Positions 46,999 through 56,959 of a stretch of DNA of 64,000 nt are shown one piece after another; position 1 is the first letter of the stretch, and each line of letters opens with the position of its first letter. The DNA comes from Brachycybe producta (lineage: Eukaryota > Arthropoda > Diplopoda > Playtdesmida > Andrognathidae). The notes under the pieces were generated by a model, which worked only from the letters and a program-made list of their open reading frames with translations, ran no database searches and had not been told where the DNA came from. The stretch is taken from contig JAUPFP010000002.1 of assembly GCA_036925085.1 (NCBI GenBank), forward strand, positions 314,001 through 378,000. Direction: 5' to 3'. The translations under genes were made by a program, and so were the position numbers.

Positions 46999-48247
46999 AC
47001 AGCAGAGTAGGCGGCAAGGAGTTTGCGATCATATGCTGACCATAAGAGTTGATTTGCACTGAGCTTCTTTGAGAAGAAAGCGAGAGGTTGCCAATCATTA
47101 TTGATAAGTTGCTGGACACTGGCACCGTAGGCAAAATTAGAGGCATTGACCATCAATGACAGAGGTACAGTGGGCACTGGGTGAGCAAGTAATGCTGCAT
47201 TGGCAAGGCTTTTCTTGAGGTTCTCAAATGCAGTGATTGTTTCTTCTGTCCATGAAATGGGTTGCTTGCTGGAGCGCTTGTGACCTTGAAGAAAGACATC
47301 TATATGTGCTTGGAATTAAGCTGCTTTCGCCAAGAAGCGACGATAAAAGTTAATCATCCCCAGGAATTGTCGAAGATCTTTGACAGTTGTTGGTAGAGTG
47401 TACTTCATGATGGTGTCCACTTTATCAGGTAATGGACGTGTTCCAGTGACATCAACGAGGTAACCCAAAAATTTATTGGAAGAAACTCCGAAGATGCACT
47501 TGGAAGGGTTGATTGTGACACCGTATGTGCTGAAACATTGGAAGAGTTGTCTAAGGTGGTCATGATGTTCATCATTGTTACGAGAGGCAATTAGCACATC
47601 ATCAATGTAGGCATAGCAGAGAGGTAAGTCTCTTGTAACTTCATTGATGAAGCATTGAAATGTCTGTGCTGCATTGCATAGTCCAAACGTCATACATGGG
47701 AATTCCCATTTGTGGATGTCTTCTTTAGCCACTGGAATTTGGTGAAAAGCTCGAACCAAATCAATAGCAGAGAAGATCGAAGAACCTGCTAAATTCTGTG
47801 TGAAGTCTTCAATGGGCGGAACTGGGTATCTGTCAGGGATGGTCCTGGAGTTGAGAGCACAGAAATCTCCACAAGGGCGCCATTCGAAATTTTTTATACG
47901 AACCATATGAAGTGGAGTTGACCAGTTGCTTTTGGAAGGACGGCAGATTCCGATTTGCAGCATGACTTTGAATTCACGTTTAGCAATGGCTAACTTAGAA
48001 CAGTCGAAACATCGTGGCTTGGCATAGACTGGTGGGCCAGGGGTTGTGGGAATATGATGCTCTGTCGTGTGTTGATGTCCTTTTGCATGGAGAAAGGTTG
48101 AGTTATGCTTGGAAATTCTGAGACAATGTTGTGATACTCAGAATCACAACTGACAGTTCGCAGGCCTAGTGTAGTAACACTATTGATGCACCCAGATGAA
48201 GAAAGACTGGTGGTGCTGTCTATGAGGCGTCGCTGTCCGAGGTCTGG
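46999..48247 (-). pseudogene. pol: RT and RNase H start of the CsRn1-like element
   Basis: The RT frame 47316-47963 has RPSKSNWSTPLHMV, GDFCALNSRTIPDRYPVPPI, FSAIDLVRAFHQIPV and the catalytic YIDDVLIA. The connection and RNase H (FLGMINFYRRFLA..., NASNFAYGASVQQLI, FFSKKLSANQLLWSAYDRKLLA) continue in other frames to the solo LTR. 48247-47964 holds the segment between protease and RT (DSEYHNIVSEFPSI). Stops at 48000-47964 and 47316 mark decay. Confidence 0.85.
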
Positions 48248-48251
48248 CAGT

Positions 48252-49046
48252 TGTAACGTCCCGCCGGACCGTCACAATAACCCCAGTAAGTTCACCCCAA
48301 AAAGGACGTAAAACTTACCGCTTAACCGGCTCCTTACGGGGACGGGACCGTACCCGTAGCCGTCTCCCACACGGTGCTCCTTGAGTTGTGTCGGCTCCAC
48401 GGAGCCACCCTCGATGGACACGGACGAGAACCACGCCGCCACGCCGAGAATATCGCGGTAGAACACCGGTTCTACCGCGAGCCGACACGAGGACCGGCCG
48501 AAACAAGTCGGTAATAGGACGGTGGTGATTTCCCCAAACCAGAAACCCACCCCCCTCGCGGTACTCCCCAAGAAAAGACTCGGACACAAAGTAAGATGAA
48601 TATAAAAGTGGATTTATTCACACTTACGTTGATTAGATGCATAAAACGATGGCAGTGATATTTACACAACTTGGCTGGTCAACTTCTACCAGCCAAGCCC
48701 CCATAAATATACAAACAAGGCCAACAGGCCAAAGGCACAAAAACAGAAGAGGCACTGGCCAGTGGAGGTCTCCTTGACCTCCACCCACAGGTCTAGTCTC
48801 ATGTACAGCCTACAACCAACTGCCCAGATCCTGTGGTTGACTAGGCCACAGGAAACCTCCAGGCAACTCCACCTGGAGGGGACAGAGGTCACATCTGACC
48901 TCTCACCCATAGACTTCATGGTGAGAGGTCTGCTGGCACCAAAATGGCGTCCGACCTAACAGCCTACTGTAGCTGTCAGGCAGACCACCATAGGGAAATT
49001 CGTCTGCTCAATCAAATTTAAAAATTGAGCAGACCAGGTTGCCACA
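48252..49046 (-). repeat. 3' LTR, family A (near-intact element)
   Basis: 795 bp, ending at the CAGT duplication. It contains the family hairpin ttggctggt/accagccaa near 48670-48697 and, on the minus strand, a tatatttatgggggc TATA-like run beside it. Confidence 0.95.
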
Positions 49047-49064
49047 ATCCTCTCAACTTCCCTG
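49047..49064 (-). other. Polypurine tract, family A
   Basis: On the minus strand cagggaagttgagaggat directly abuts the TGTGG start of the 3' LTR, where plus-strand priming is expected. Confidence 0.75.
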
Positions 49065-49123
49065 TTCCGTCTCGGGAACAGGTCAGTCAAGCCAGCCAGG
49101 ATTGCTCCCCGAACCTGACCTTC

Positions 49124-50053
49124 TTAGGTACCGGACGGCTTCTCTGGCGGTGTCGCGAAAGTGGAGCCCATCCACTCCGCAGCCCACCGACGTGCCCACC
49201 ACAAGCACATCTGGGTGTTACGCCACCCAAAACCAGTATCGAAGACCGTCCCCCTAAGACGGCTTTCCTCCAGGGCTCGGAATTCCTCGAAAGGAATATC
49301 CCGGAGTTGCGGACGCGTGTGAAGCGTCCGACTTGTTAGGAGGTCCACCAGGGCGACCGCGGGCTCGGTCTCGCACCCTGGTAGAGGCTCAGTTATAAAC
49401 TGTCCAGCCATACCTCCTAGGTCGCATCCCAGCAAACGTTGGATGAATGGGGCTGCATGCCGGGCTAGACGAACTATCCCGGCATCTAGCCCCACCACAT
49501 CCAAAATAGCAAACGTTTGCTGGACCGGAGCTGGAAGGAGATTATCAATCTCCATCCGGGGCTCACGGCCAAACAACAACTGATACGGAGAGACTTGCGT
49601 ACTCTCCTGGACAGCTGTGTTATAAGCCCACACGGCGGGCCGTAATTTATCCCACCAGTCATGCTGTTCCTTGAGGGGATCAAGGTACCGCTTGATGGTT
49701 TCCATTACGGTTTTATTTGTACGCTCCGTAAGCCCATTAGCTTGTGGATGGTACGCCGTCGTGAAGTGATGCGCTATGTTATAGCGCTCCCGGAACTTCA
49801 GCAGGACTTTGCTGGAGAACTGGGACCCACGATCCGAGACAAGAGCTTTCGGTGTACCATACACCGAAAAGATCTCGTCCTTCAGAAATTTCACCACACA
49901 GGCGGCCGTGGCCCTTCGTACCGCCCTTGCCACACCGTACCGGGTGAAATAGTCAACCATGATTAATACATAGGTGACTCCACCCACGGAGGCAGGAAAC
50001 GGTCCAACGAAGTCCATTCCCCAGGTATCAACTGGGTACTCCGGCACAATCGG
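49124..50053 (-). pseudogene. pol: Family A integrase core, downstream of a nonsense codon
   Basis: In frame with the rest of pol but separated by TAA at 50054-50056. It carries the DDE core: Asp in WGMDFVGPF, Asp in LVSDRGSQFSS and Glu in NGLTERTNKTV. The tail follows with SPYQLLFGREPRM and a C-terminal extension ending in a stop at 49124. All three catalytic residues are present and the frame is clean for 308 codons, so the single stop is the only lesion I can see. No chromodomain is recognisable in the tail. Confidence 0.9.
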
Positions 50054-53000
50054 TTAGAGAAATCCCTGACTTCGAGCGAACTGTCGCGCTCTCTGACACA
50101 CCAAACATGACTTAACATATTCGGCAGTGTCCCGCTTCATACCGATCCAGTAGAAGCGTGAGCGCAGTCTCTGGTAGGTCTTAAACATCCCGAAGTGACC
50201 AGCTTCGGGAATGTCATGTAGCTTCCTTAAGCAGAAAGCCCTGCATGACTTCGGAACTACCAACACAGTTCTCAACCGATCCTGGATGGATCTGATGGCA
50301 AACAACAAGTCATCTGCCACCACGAACTTGAACCGGAGGTTCGAGTTGGGGTCACGGAAGATTTCACTCTTCACTTTGGAGCACCAGCCATCGGCCTCTT
50401 GCTCCTTGACCCAATCCACCTCGGAACGGATGTGGTAAATAACCTCACCTACGTCGGCTTCGACGTATTCAGGTAAGGAAAGGTCCGCCACATCACGAAC
50501 AGGATACCGACTCAAAGCGTCGGCATCCACGTGCAGTGTTCCCTTCCTATACTGAACCTTAAACCGGTACTCTTGAAGCTGCATCTGCCAACGCCCCAAC
50601 CTGCCTTGCAGGTTTTTGGCTGTCTGCAGATAACAAAGAGCATGGTGATCTGTGACAATCACAAACTCCCGGTTAAAGAGGTAAGGACGGAATTTAACCA
50701 CGGCAAATATGACCGCCAAGCACTCCTGCTCGGTGACCGAATACCGTGTTTCCGCTCCTTTCATGAGTCGGCTTGCGTAGGCCAGAACACGGGGGACACT
50801 GTCCTCCGGTAACTTCTGGTAGACTACGACTCCCAAGCCGTACCCACTAGCGTCGGTATGGATAATTACCTCACCACGCGGATCGTACATGGTGAGTACC
50901 GGCGCTTCGGTTAAAAATGCCTTTAACCGAGCAAACGCTAGTTTGCACTGATCCGACCACTCGAAGGACGCATCCTTCTTTGTCAGATCGTGCAAAGGCC
51001 TTGCCACCTTGGCGAAGTCCTTGATGAACCTTCGATAGTAACCGGCCAGTCCGAGAAAACTGCGGACGCCTGTCACTGTCGTCGGGACATCAAACTCCTG
51101 GACTGCCCGCACGAGATCCGGGTCCGGAGCAACTCCCTCGGCACTCACTACGTGACCGAGATAACGTACTTTGTTAAAGCCAAAGAAACATTTCTTCGGC
51201 TGGAGTTTCAGCTCCGCCCCTCGTAACAGCCCAAGGACAGTGGAGAGTCTCTCGAGAAACTGCTCGAAGGTGTTCCCAAAGACGATAATATCGTCCAGGT
51301 ACACCAGACAAGTCTCCCACTTATGTCCTGCCAATAAGAGGTCTAGCGCTCTCTGCATGGTGGCTGGAGCATTACAGAGTCCGAAAGGCATTTTCCGGAA
51401 CTCAAACAGACCTTGAGAGCAAATAAATGCCGTTTTCTCAACGTCTGGCTCAGCCATCCGAACCTGCCAGTAACCACTAGCCAGGTCCAAGGTAGCGAAG
51501 AACTTCGCACCGGCCAATGAGTCGAGTGCATCATCGATGCGAGGCAACGGATACTGATCCAGCTTTGTCTGGGCATTCAGTTTCCGGTAGTCCACGCAAA
51601 AACGAAAGCCACCATCCTTCTTGCGGACAAGCAAGATAGGGCTCGCGTAGGGACTACGCGAAGGTTGGATAACTCCTGCATCCAACATCTTCGCCACCTC
51701 TTCTCTCTCGACTGCTCTGGCCGCTGGAGCGGTTCGACGCAATCCTTCACGCACAGGAGGTTGCCCACCGGTATCGATCGTATGTTCGACCAGAGAGGTT
51801 TCACCCAACTCTGTGAAGTCGAACGCGAAATGATCCCGGCGTGCCAGCAGGAACTCTCGAAGCCGTCTTGCCTCTTCAGGCTTCAGATTGTCACCAATGT
51901 TAAGACACTCTTCGAGGGTGGGAGCCGTCGCCACGTTGAGCACTTGGCGTCCGTTTCCGGACGCCCCTCTCAACTTAGACGAGGACTTCCCTGGTCGAAC
52001 CGTCCTCTGAGTGGGGTCTCCCCCTCTCAACTTAGACGGCTCTTCCAGCCCTACCACAATGGCAGCCTCCACTGCTTGAGCCGTGGCTACACCCTCTCCT
52101 GTTTCCAGGGCAATGGGTGCATTCCCCATGTTTTCAAGCCATATATCGTACGTGCCAAGCCGGTTAGCTGCAGCAATACCGGCCACAGCTAACACACCAA
52201 GTCCACCTAAGGCTTTCCGGTGCGGCTCCACGAGAAGCAGCTGGCCAGGGCCGGCATGCTCTACCAACGTCACAGATACGACACGTCGTACGTGGGCTGG
52301 TAGCCAGACATTCTCCCTCAGTCGCAGAGAACAAACTTCTCCGCGCCCGATAGAGGTTTTGGTCTCGGGCAGCTCTGGTGAAACAATGTTCACCCACCCG
52401 TCAACCTGCTCGAGTGCAGGCGGATCCACTGGGAGTTGCCGTCCCTGAGGCAAAGCCTCTGGTATCGGCGATGGAATTGCTTCCACCTCCCTAGGTTCTG
52501 CAAGCGCTCGATCGGTGAATGCAGCTTGGAGGGCGTCTGGATGTGCAGTCCAGACATCCTCCCGGAAGTAAACCTTCCGGTGCACGATATCAACCATCAA
52601 GCCGAAGCGTGAGGCGTGATCAACGCCCAACAACGCTTCCCCCTCTCCTTTTACCAAAAGGAGAGGCACCTTGATGGTTTTCTTGTGGATGGTCAATTCC
52701 ACATTTGTGACCCCTACTACCTCGATGGAGTGCCCACCCATTCCAAGAAGGAATGAAGGAACCGCCAGTTCCTCTATAGGCAACTCCATCACTCGTGCCG
52801 CCGTAATGCTTAGGACCGACACGTCGGCCCCGGTGTCTACGATCATCTCCAACAGACGATCGCCTATCGACACCCACACTCGGGGTGACCCTACATCATA
52901 GGCCCGGCTCTGAAGCTCAGGGATGGGAACCCTCGGGCTCCCACCATCGATCTTCTGCCTCCCGTCCACCTTACCGTCCACACCGGACGGTAATCCCAGA

Positions 53001-53389
53001 CGTGCAGAAGACTGGGGAACAGTCTCACCAACCAGAGACTCCCCAGGCACCACGGAAGGTTTGGGCACACCAACTCCTTCCGCCTGCTCGATGAGCGCAC
53101 GATCCAGCACCTCACCACTAGGCATATAGGGTGAGGGGGCAAACCAGCGATCCAGCTGGCTGCACACGGCCTCCAATGTGGAGCATGGCGATGGAAATAC
53201 CCACTGGGTAATTTCCGGGTCCGCAGACCTCGCCAGAGGCACTCCTGCCTTCCGCAGGACATCCACATATTTGGAGACCGCCCGGAGGTACGTCCCTCGT
53301 TCAGAGCTCAGGCCGTGACAGGCACCTGAGCTTTGAAGCTTTACCGGTCGCACACCACTCAGTTCGGTGGCGACCGGCGGCGGTTTAAC
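50054..53389 (-). CDS. pol: Family A pol: protease, RT, RNase H, integrase zinc finger
   Basis: The frame is open without an ATG and overlaps the gag end in the -1 frame. Residues are counted from the GTG at 53353: protease DTGADVS near 173; a beta-rich spacer about 300-430; RT with CVDYRKLN, TLDLASGYWQ (Asp ~623) and YLDD at ~685-688; RNase H with HTDASGYG (~832), the Glu of EQECLAV (~876), the Asp of TDHHAL (~901) and DADALSR (~943); integrase HHCC with His ~1046 and ~1053 and Cys ~1083 and ~1086. The frame ends at TAA 50054-50056, just past the zinc finger. Likely made as Gag-Pol by -1 frameshifting. Everything upstream of the stop looks functional. Confidence 0.92.
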   Translation of the reverse strand, partial: VKPPPVATELSGVRPVKLQSSGACHGLSSERGTYLRAVSKYVDVLRKAGVPLARSADPEITQWVFPSPCSTLEAVCSQLDRWFAPSPYMPSGEVLDRALIEQAEGVGVPKPSVVPGESLVGETVPQSSARLGLPSGVDGKVDGRQKIDGGSPRVPIPELQSRAYDVGSPRVWVSIGDRLLEMIVDTGADVSVLSITAARVMELPIEELAVPSFLLGMGGHSIEVVGVTNVELTIHKKTIKVPLLLVKGEGEALLGVDHASRFGLMVDIVHRKVYFREDVWTAHPDALQAAFTDRALAEPREVEAIPSPIPEALPQGRQLPVDPPALEQVDGWVNIVSPELPETKTSIGRGEVCSLRLRENVWLPAHVRRVVSVTLVEHAGPGQLLLVEPHRKALGGLGVLAVAGIAAANRLGTYDIWLENMGNAPIALETGEGVATAQAVEAAIVVGLEEPSKLRGGDPTQRTVRPGKSSSKLRGASGNGRQVLNVATAPTLEECLNIGDNLKPEEARRLREFLLARRDHFAFDFTELGETSLVEHTIDTGGQPPVREGLRRTAPAARAVEREEVAKMLDAGVIQPSRSPYASPILLVRKKDGGFRFCVDYRKLNAQTKLDQYPLPRIDDALDSLAGAKFFATLDLASGYWQVRMAEPDVEKTAFICSQGLFEFRKMPFGLCNAPATMQRALDLLLAGHKWETCLVYLDDIIVFGNTFEQFLERLSTVLGLLRGAELKLQPKKCFFGFNKVRYLGHVVSAEGVAPDPDLVRAVQEFDVPTTVTGVRSFLGLAGYYRRFIKDFAKVARPLHDLTKKDASFEWSDQCKLAFARLKAFLTEAPVLTMYDPRGEVIIHTDASGYGLGVVVYQKLPEDSVPRVLAYASRLMKGAETRYSVTEQECLAVIFAVVKFRPYLFNREFVIVTDHHALCYLQTAKNLQGRLGRWQMQLQEYRFKVQYRKGTLHVDADALSRYPVRDVADLSLPEYVEADVGEVIYHIRSEVDWVKEQEADGWCSKVKSEIFRDPNSNLRFKFVVADDLLFAIRSIQDRLRTVLVVPKSCRAFCLRKLHDIPEAGHFGMFKTYQRLRSRFYWIGMKRDTAEYVKSCLVCQRARQFARSQGFL
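53344..53389 (-). promoter_or_regulatory. Candidate -1 ribosomal frameshift signal at gag/pol
   Basis: GTTAAAC (53383-53389) lies in the gag frame as G TTA AAC. After a 5-nt spacer, CCGGTCGC (53370-53377) pairs perfectly with GCGACCGG (53344-53351), and the inner cacc/ggtg extends the stem by four pairs past one bulged base. The gag stop (53359-53361) is in the loop. The -1 frame is open from the heptamer into pol. Confidence 0.75.
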
Positions 53390-55134
53390 GAGGATCTCTC
53401 CTCGTCCTCCACGAGTCGATAGTAGAACTGGCCATCGTGAACGGTGGCCAGGTACTTACGACCCTCCAGCCAAACTGGTGCAACACCAGCGGTTGGCTGG
53501 AGGCTCTGACTTTCGTCAGGCACCACTCTAGCAACTTGCCCTTTGGCCGCAGCCTTCGGACAATCCTTCCTCAGGTGACCCATTTGGTTACACCCGAAAC
53601 AAGGACCTAGTCGCCGGAGTGAATCTCCCGTATGGTCCGTACCACGAGGCGTTGCCGCCGGCTGACCTCCGCCAGAGCCTGCCTGCTTCTTCTTCTTGCC
53701 TCCGGTCTTGGCTCCTGCTTTGTCCGACTTGGACGGTGCAGCAGCCTTCGCACCCGTTTGGCTTGAAGATGACGCCTTGGCAGCGCTCCCAGAGCTAGCC
53801 GTGGTTCCGGAGGACGGAGCGTTAGCCCTGTCCGGAGGAACCCCTCTTGTACGGGTAGGTAATTTACCTACAAGAAGCAAATCGGCTTCGACCAGCCGTG
53901 CCTTTCGGGCATATGCCTCCACCGTACCGGCCTTACAACCGATCAACTGATCAGTGATGGCCGTCTGGAGTTTCCGTTTGAAGCGAATGAGCCGACAGCT
54001 CTCGTCTTCGCCCGGAGACACTCGGTCGGACAGTTCCAAGAACCGCCAGTAGAATGCCTGTACAGACTCGGTAGCCCCCTGTTTCATGGACTCAAATTCA
54101 CCGAAACAGAGGCGAGCCTGATTGCTTGTGCTGAAGCGGCTACGCATAGCATCCTTCAGCTCCGTCCAGGTCAGGTCCGGAAGAGTTTCCACCAACGTGG
54201 CGTAATACTCTTCCGCCGGACCGTCCAGCAGAAACGTAAAGAAACTGCATCGGGATTTGTCCGTCCAGCGCTGAGCTCGGGCTTTCGCTTCGAACTTGCG
54301 GAGAAAAGGCGTCAAGTCCTCTCTGCCGTCGTAACGAGCAAAAGAGTGGACCGGGTTAAAGAACCCGAACGCCTGAACCTCCGCCGGAACCGCTGGAGCG
54401 GGCGTCCAAGCAGCGGCGCTAACCCTGCGAGGTTGCCTGCTCCGGTTCCCCGAAACGTCAGACTCCGACTCAGCTTCCGAGGGAATCATCATCTGAACCC
54501 TCGGCTGCTGTCCGGGTACAGCAGGAGCTCCCCGGCCAAGTCCCCGAGGAGACGGCCTGGGTGCTACCCGCGGAGGGACCAACCGGGGAAGTACCGGTGG
54601 TTCCTCTCGCCGTGCGCCTTCACGCACGGGCGACAGTGAGAACCGAGGTGCCACCCTCGGCTCAACCGACGACCGGGACAGTCGTCCTTCCAACCGAAGG
54701 ACATCTATCCCGTAAGCAATCTCAACGAGTTGCTGCTCGGATAGCCCGGCCAAAAAGGCCCGGCCCTCACGTGCAGTCTCGTCCGGGATTTCCACCATGT
54801 CCCTACGGGGCTGATCGCCACGTCCAACCGGACGGGCGACTGTGGAAACTTGGACAAGCGGCCGTGGCTGCTCGTCCTCCCCGGTGAGATCACCGTCGGA
54901 CCCACTGTCTTCAACCAGGTATTCCCCCGGACGGACGTCACGGCAGCGTTTCCGCACCGTGACCCAGTCCTCCGGGAGATCCCCGCCTATGCTACCGCTA
55001 GGTCCCTCTGTTTCCAGAGGATCCCCGCCTTCTGCCCCCACAAGGGGACGGTCGACTACGCGGCCGCGTAACTCTAACCCCGCATCTGCTCCAAGTTCCC
55101 GACCTCCCGTCGGTACTTTTGGGGCTGGCTCCAT
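53359..55134 (-). CDS. gag: Family A Gag, 591 aa
   Basis: Starts at an ATG after the hairpin leader (MEPAPKVPTGG). The N-terminal ~190 residues are charged and Pro-rich. The capsid-like helical region lies around residues 250-400 (AFGFFNPVHSFARYDGREDL, FLLDGPAEEYYATLVE, ESVQAFYWRFLELSDRV), as in retrotransposon gag domains. A Ser/Ala/Lys-rich linker precedes one CCHC zinc knuckle, CFGCNQMGHLRKDC, at about 512-525. The protein forms the particle and binds element RNA. The copy at 62097-63872 has the same length, with 34 differences by my count. No lesion seen. Confidence 0.95.
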   Translation of the reverse strand: MEPAPKVPTGGRELGADAGLELRGRVVDRPLVGAEGGDPLETEGPSGSIGGDLPEDWVTVRKRCRDVRPGEYLVEDSGSDGDLTGEDEQPRPLVQVSTVARPVGRGDQPRRDMVEIPDETAREGRAFLAGLSEQQLVEIAYGIDVLRLEGRLSRSSVEPRVAPRFSLSPVREGARREEPPVLPRLVPPRVAPRPSPRGLGRGAPAVPGQQPRVQMMIPSEAESESDVSGNRSRQPRRVSAAAWTPAPAVPAEVQAFGFFNPVHSFARYDGREDLTPFLRKFEAKARAQRWTDKSRCSFFTFLLDGPAEEYYATLVETLPDLTWTELKDAMRSRFSTSNQARLCFGEFESMKQGATESVQAFYWRFLELSDRVSPGEDESCRLIRFKRKLQTAITDQLIGCKAGTVEAYARKARLVEADLLLVGKLPTRTRGVPPDRANAPSSGTTASSGSAAKASSSSQTGAKAAAPSKSDKAGAKTGGKKKKQAGSGGGQPAATPRGTDHTGDSLRRLGPCFGCNQMGHLRKDCPKAAAKGQVARVVPDESQSLQPTAGVAPVWLEGRKYLATVHDGQFYYRLVEDEERSSLNRRRSPPN

Positions 55135-55149
55135 TTTTCACCGTAAATG

Positions 55150-55745
55150 AATGGTAAAATCTGGACAAAGCCACCAGATCTCGGGTTTCCACCGTCGAAA
55201 ACGGTAATCCCACGGACAAAAGTCCGTCAAATACCGTAACGAACGGATGGAACCGTGCAAAACCGCGGTATCACGGACAAAAGTCCGTGTCCCACGGTGA
55301 AGAACGGTCAGAGTTTGACCTTTACCGGTTTCTACCGCGGTATAACGGACAAAAGTCCGTCTCTCGCGGTGTACTTCACGGTAAAAGACCTTTTACCACT
55401 TTCTACCGTGGACCAACGGACAAAAGTCCGTACACCACGGTGTACTTGCGGTAAAATACCGTACACCACCAAAAACCACGGTACCACGGACCGTAGTCCG
55501 TGCCCCATGGTAATTCGACGGTACCAATACGGTTACCGACGGTAGATTTACCGTAAACCACGGTACAACGGACCAAAGTCCGTTCCCCACGGTATACAAC
55601 GGTAAATCAACGGTGAAACGGTCGTTTCCGCCGCTGTCCCACGGACCAAAGTCCGCGCCCAGTGACGTACTCTCACCGCACGGTGATTCGACCGACTTAA
55701 CGGTCGAACTCACGGTAAATCACCGTGCGAGAAGCGGGGTACAGG
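55150..55745 (-). repeat. Leader hairpin array of family A
   Basis: Seven inverted repeats of the form ACGGAC-4 nt-GTCCGT lie at 55212, 55273, 55345, 55416, 55486, 55568 and 55641 (each 16 bp), spaced 61-82 bp. They are embedded in runs of ggta/accgt words between PBS and gag. Confidence 0.92.
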
Positions 55746-55763
55746 TACCCGGCGCCTCCACCA
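55746..55763 (-). other. Primer binding site, tRNA-Ala-like
   Basis: On the minus strand, three bases into the internal region, it reads TGGTGGAGGCGCCGGGTA, identical to the B2 PBS at 6366-6383 and compatible with a tRNA-Ala 3' end. Confidence 0.7.
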
Positions 55764-55765
55764 AT

Positions 55766-56560
55766 TGTAACGTCCCGCCGGACCGTCACAATAACCCCAG
55801 TAAGTTCACCCCAAAAAGGACGTAAAACTTACCGCTTAACCGGCTCCTTACGGGGACGGGACCGTACCCGTAGCCGTCTCCCGCACGGTGCTCCTTGAGT
55901 TGTGTCGGCTCCACGGAGCCACCCTCGACGGACACGGACGAGAACCACGCCGCCACGCCGAGAATATCGCGGTAGAACACCGGTTCTACCGCGAGCCGAC
56001 ACGAGGACCGGCCGAAACAAGTCGGTAATAGGACGGTGGTGATTTCCCCAAACCAGAAACCCACCCCCCTCGCGGTACTCCCCAAGAAAAGACTCGGACA
56101 CAAAGTAAGATGAATATAAAAGTGGATTTATTCACACTTACGTTGATTAGATGCATAAAACGATGGCAGTGATATTTACACAACTTGGCTGGTCAACTTC
56201 TACCAGCCAAGCCCCCATAAATATACAAACAAGACCAACAGGCCAAAGGCACAAAAACAGAAGAGGCACTGGCCAGTGGAGGTCTCCTTGACCTCCACCC
56301 ACAGGTCTAGTCTCATGTACAGCCTACAACCAACTGCCCAGATCCTGTGGTTGACTAGGCCACAGGAAACCTCCAGGCAACTCCACCTGGAGGGGACAGA
56401 GGTCACATCTGACCTCTCACCCATAGACTTCATGGTGAGAGGTCTGCTGGCACCAAAATGGCGTCCGACCTAACAGCCTACTGTAGCTGTCAGGCAGACC
56501 ACCATAGGGAAATTCGTCTGCTCAATCAAATTTAAAAATTGAGCAGACCAGGTTGCCACA
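55766..56560 (-). repeat. 5' LTR, family A (near-intact element)
   Basis: 795 bp, tgtaacgtcc...gttgccaca on the + strand, with the CAGT duplication beyond it at 56561. It has the same length as the 3' LTR, and the two differ at three positions. Confidence 0.95.
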
Positions 56561-56564
56561 CAGT

Positions 56565-56959
56565 AGACCGTAGTGGCTTAGGAAATCAGCTCCGATGATG
56601 GGTGTGGTGACATCAGCTACAACAAACTTCCACAAGAACTGTCGGCGAAGCTTGAAGTCGAGGTTCAGTGTGATGCTGCCATAAGTTTTGATGACTGAAC
56701 CATTGGCTGCAAAGAGGTGATTTTCCTTGCAGGCCCGTCGTGATGTTAGATGAACTGGATACACACAAAGATCAGCACCAGTGTCAATCAGGTACTGAAC
56801 CTTTGTTACAAAGTCTGTAATGAAAAGGTGACAGCTGGTTGGAGTGGGATCAGTGGCCATCTCTACTGACCCGCTTGCTGGTTTCCCGAAGTCAAGGAAC
56901 ATGGCTTGGTGCACTTGCTGGCAGGGCTGCACAGGGATGTCACTGGACACAGGAAACAC
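56565..56959 (-). pseudogene. pol: Protease of the CsRn1-like element
   Basis: LFITDFVTKVQYLIDTGADLCVYP gives the retropepsin active site DTGAD. FAANGSVIKTYGSITLNLDF, KFVVADVTTPIIGADFLSHYGLL is the flap-to-C-terminal half typical of CsRn1-lineage proteases. The frame is open until the family A insertion at 56560, whose LTR supplies the stop. Confidence 0.85.

Larger units (their letters stand above)
48252..56560 (-). mobile_element. Near-intact Ty3/gypsy family A element
   Basis: 8309 bp, with 795-bp LTRs at 55766-56560 (5') and 48252-49046 (3') and target duplication CAGT (48248-48251 and 56561-56564). In order on the minus strand: LTR, PBS, ~610-bp leader with seven hairpins, gag (591 aa), frameshift signal, pol, PPT, LTR. 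The LTRs differ at three positions that I can find (48369, 48415 and 48720 versus their partners), so the insertion is recent. One nonsense codon interrupts integrase. It is inserted in the CsRn1-like element. Confidence 0.95.

Noticed and set aside
49124-53389. Host gene or virus genome for the long minus-strand ORFs
   Set aside because: Flanking LTRs, PBS, PPT and target duplication identify an LTR retrotransposon; there is no envelope gene.
53696-55150. Plus-strand ORFs opposite gag
   Set aside because: Antisense shadows of a GC-rich coding region; the same shadows appear opposite the second gag copy.
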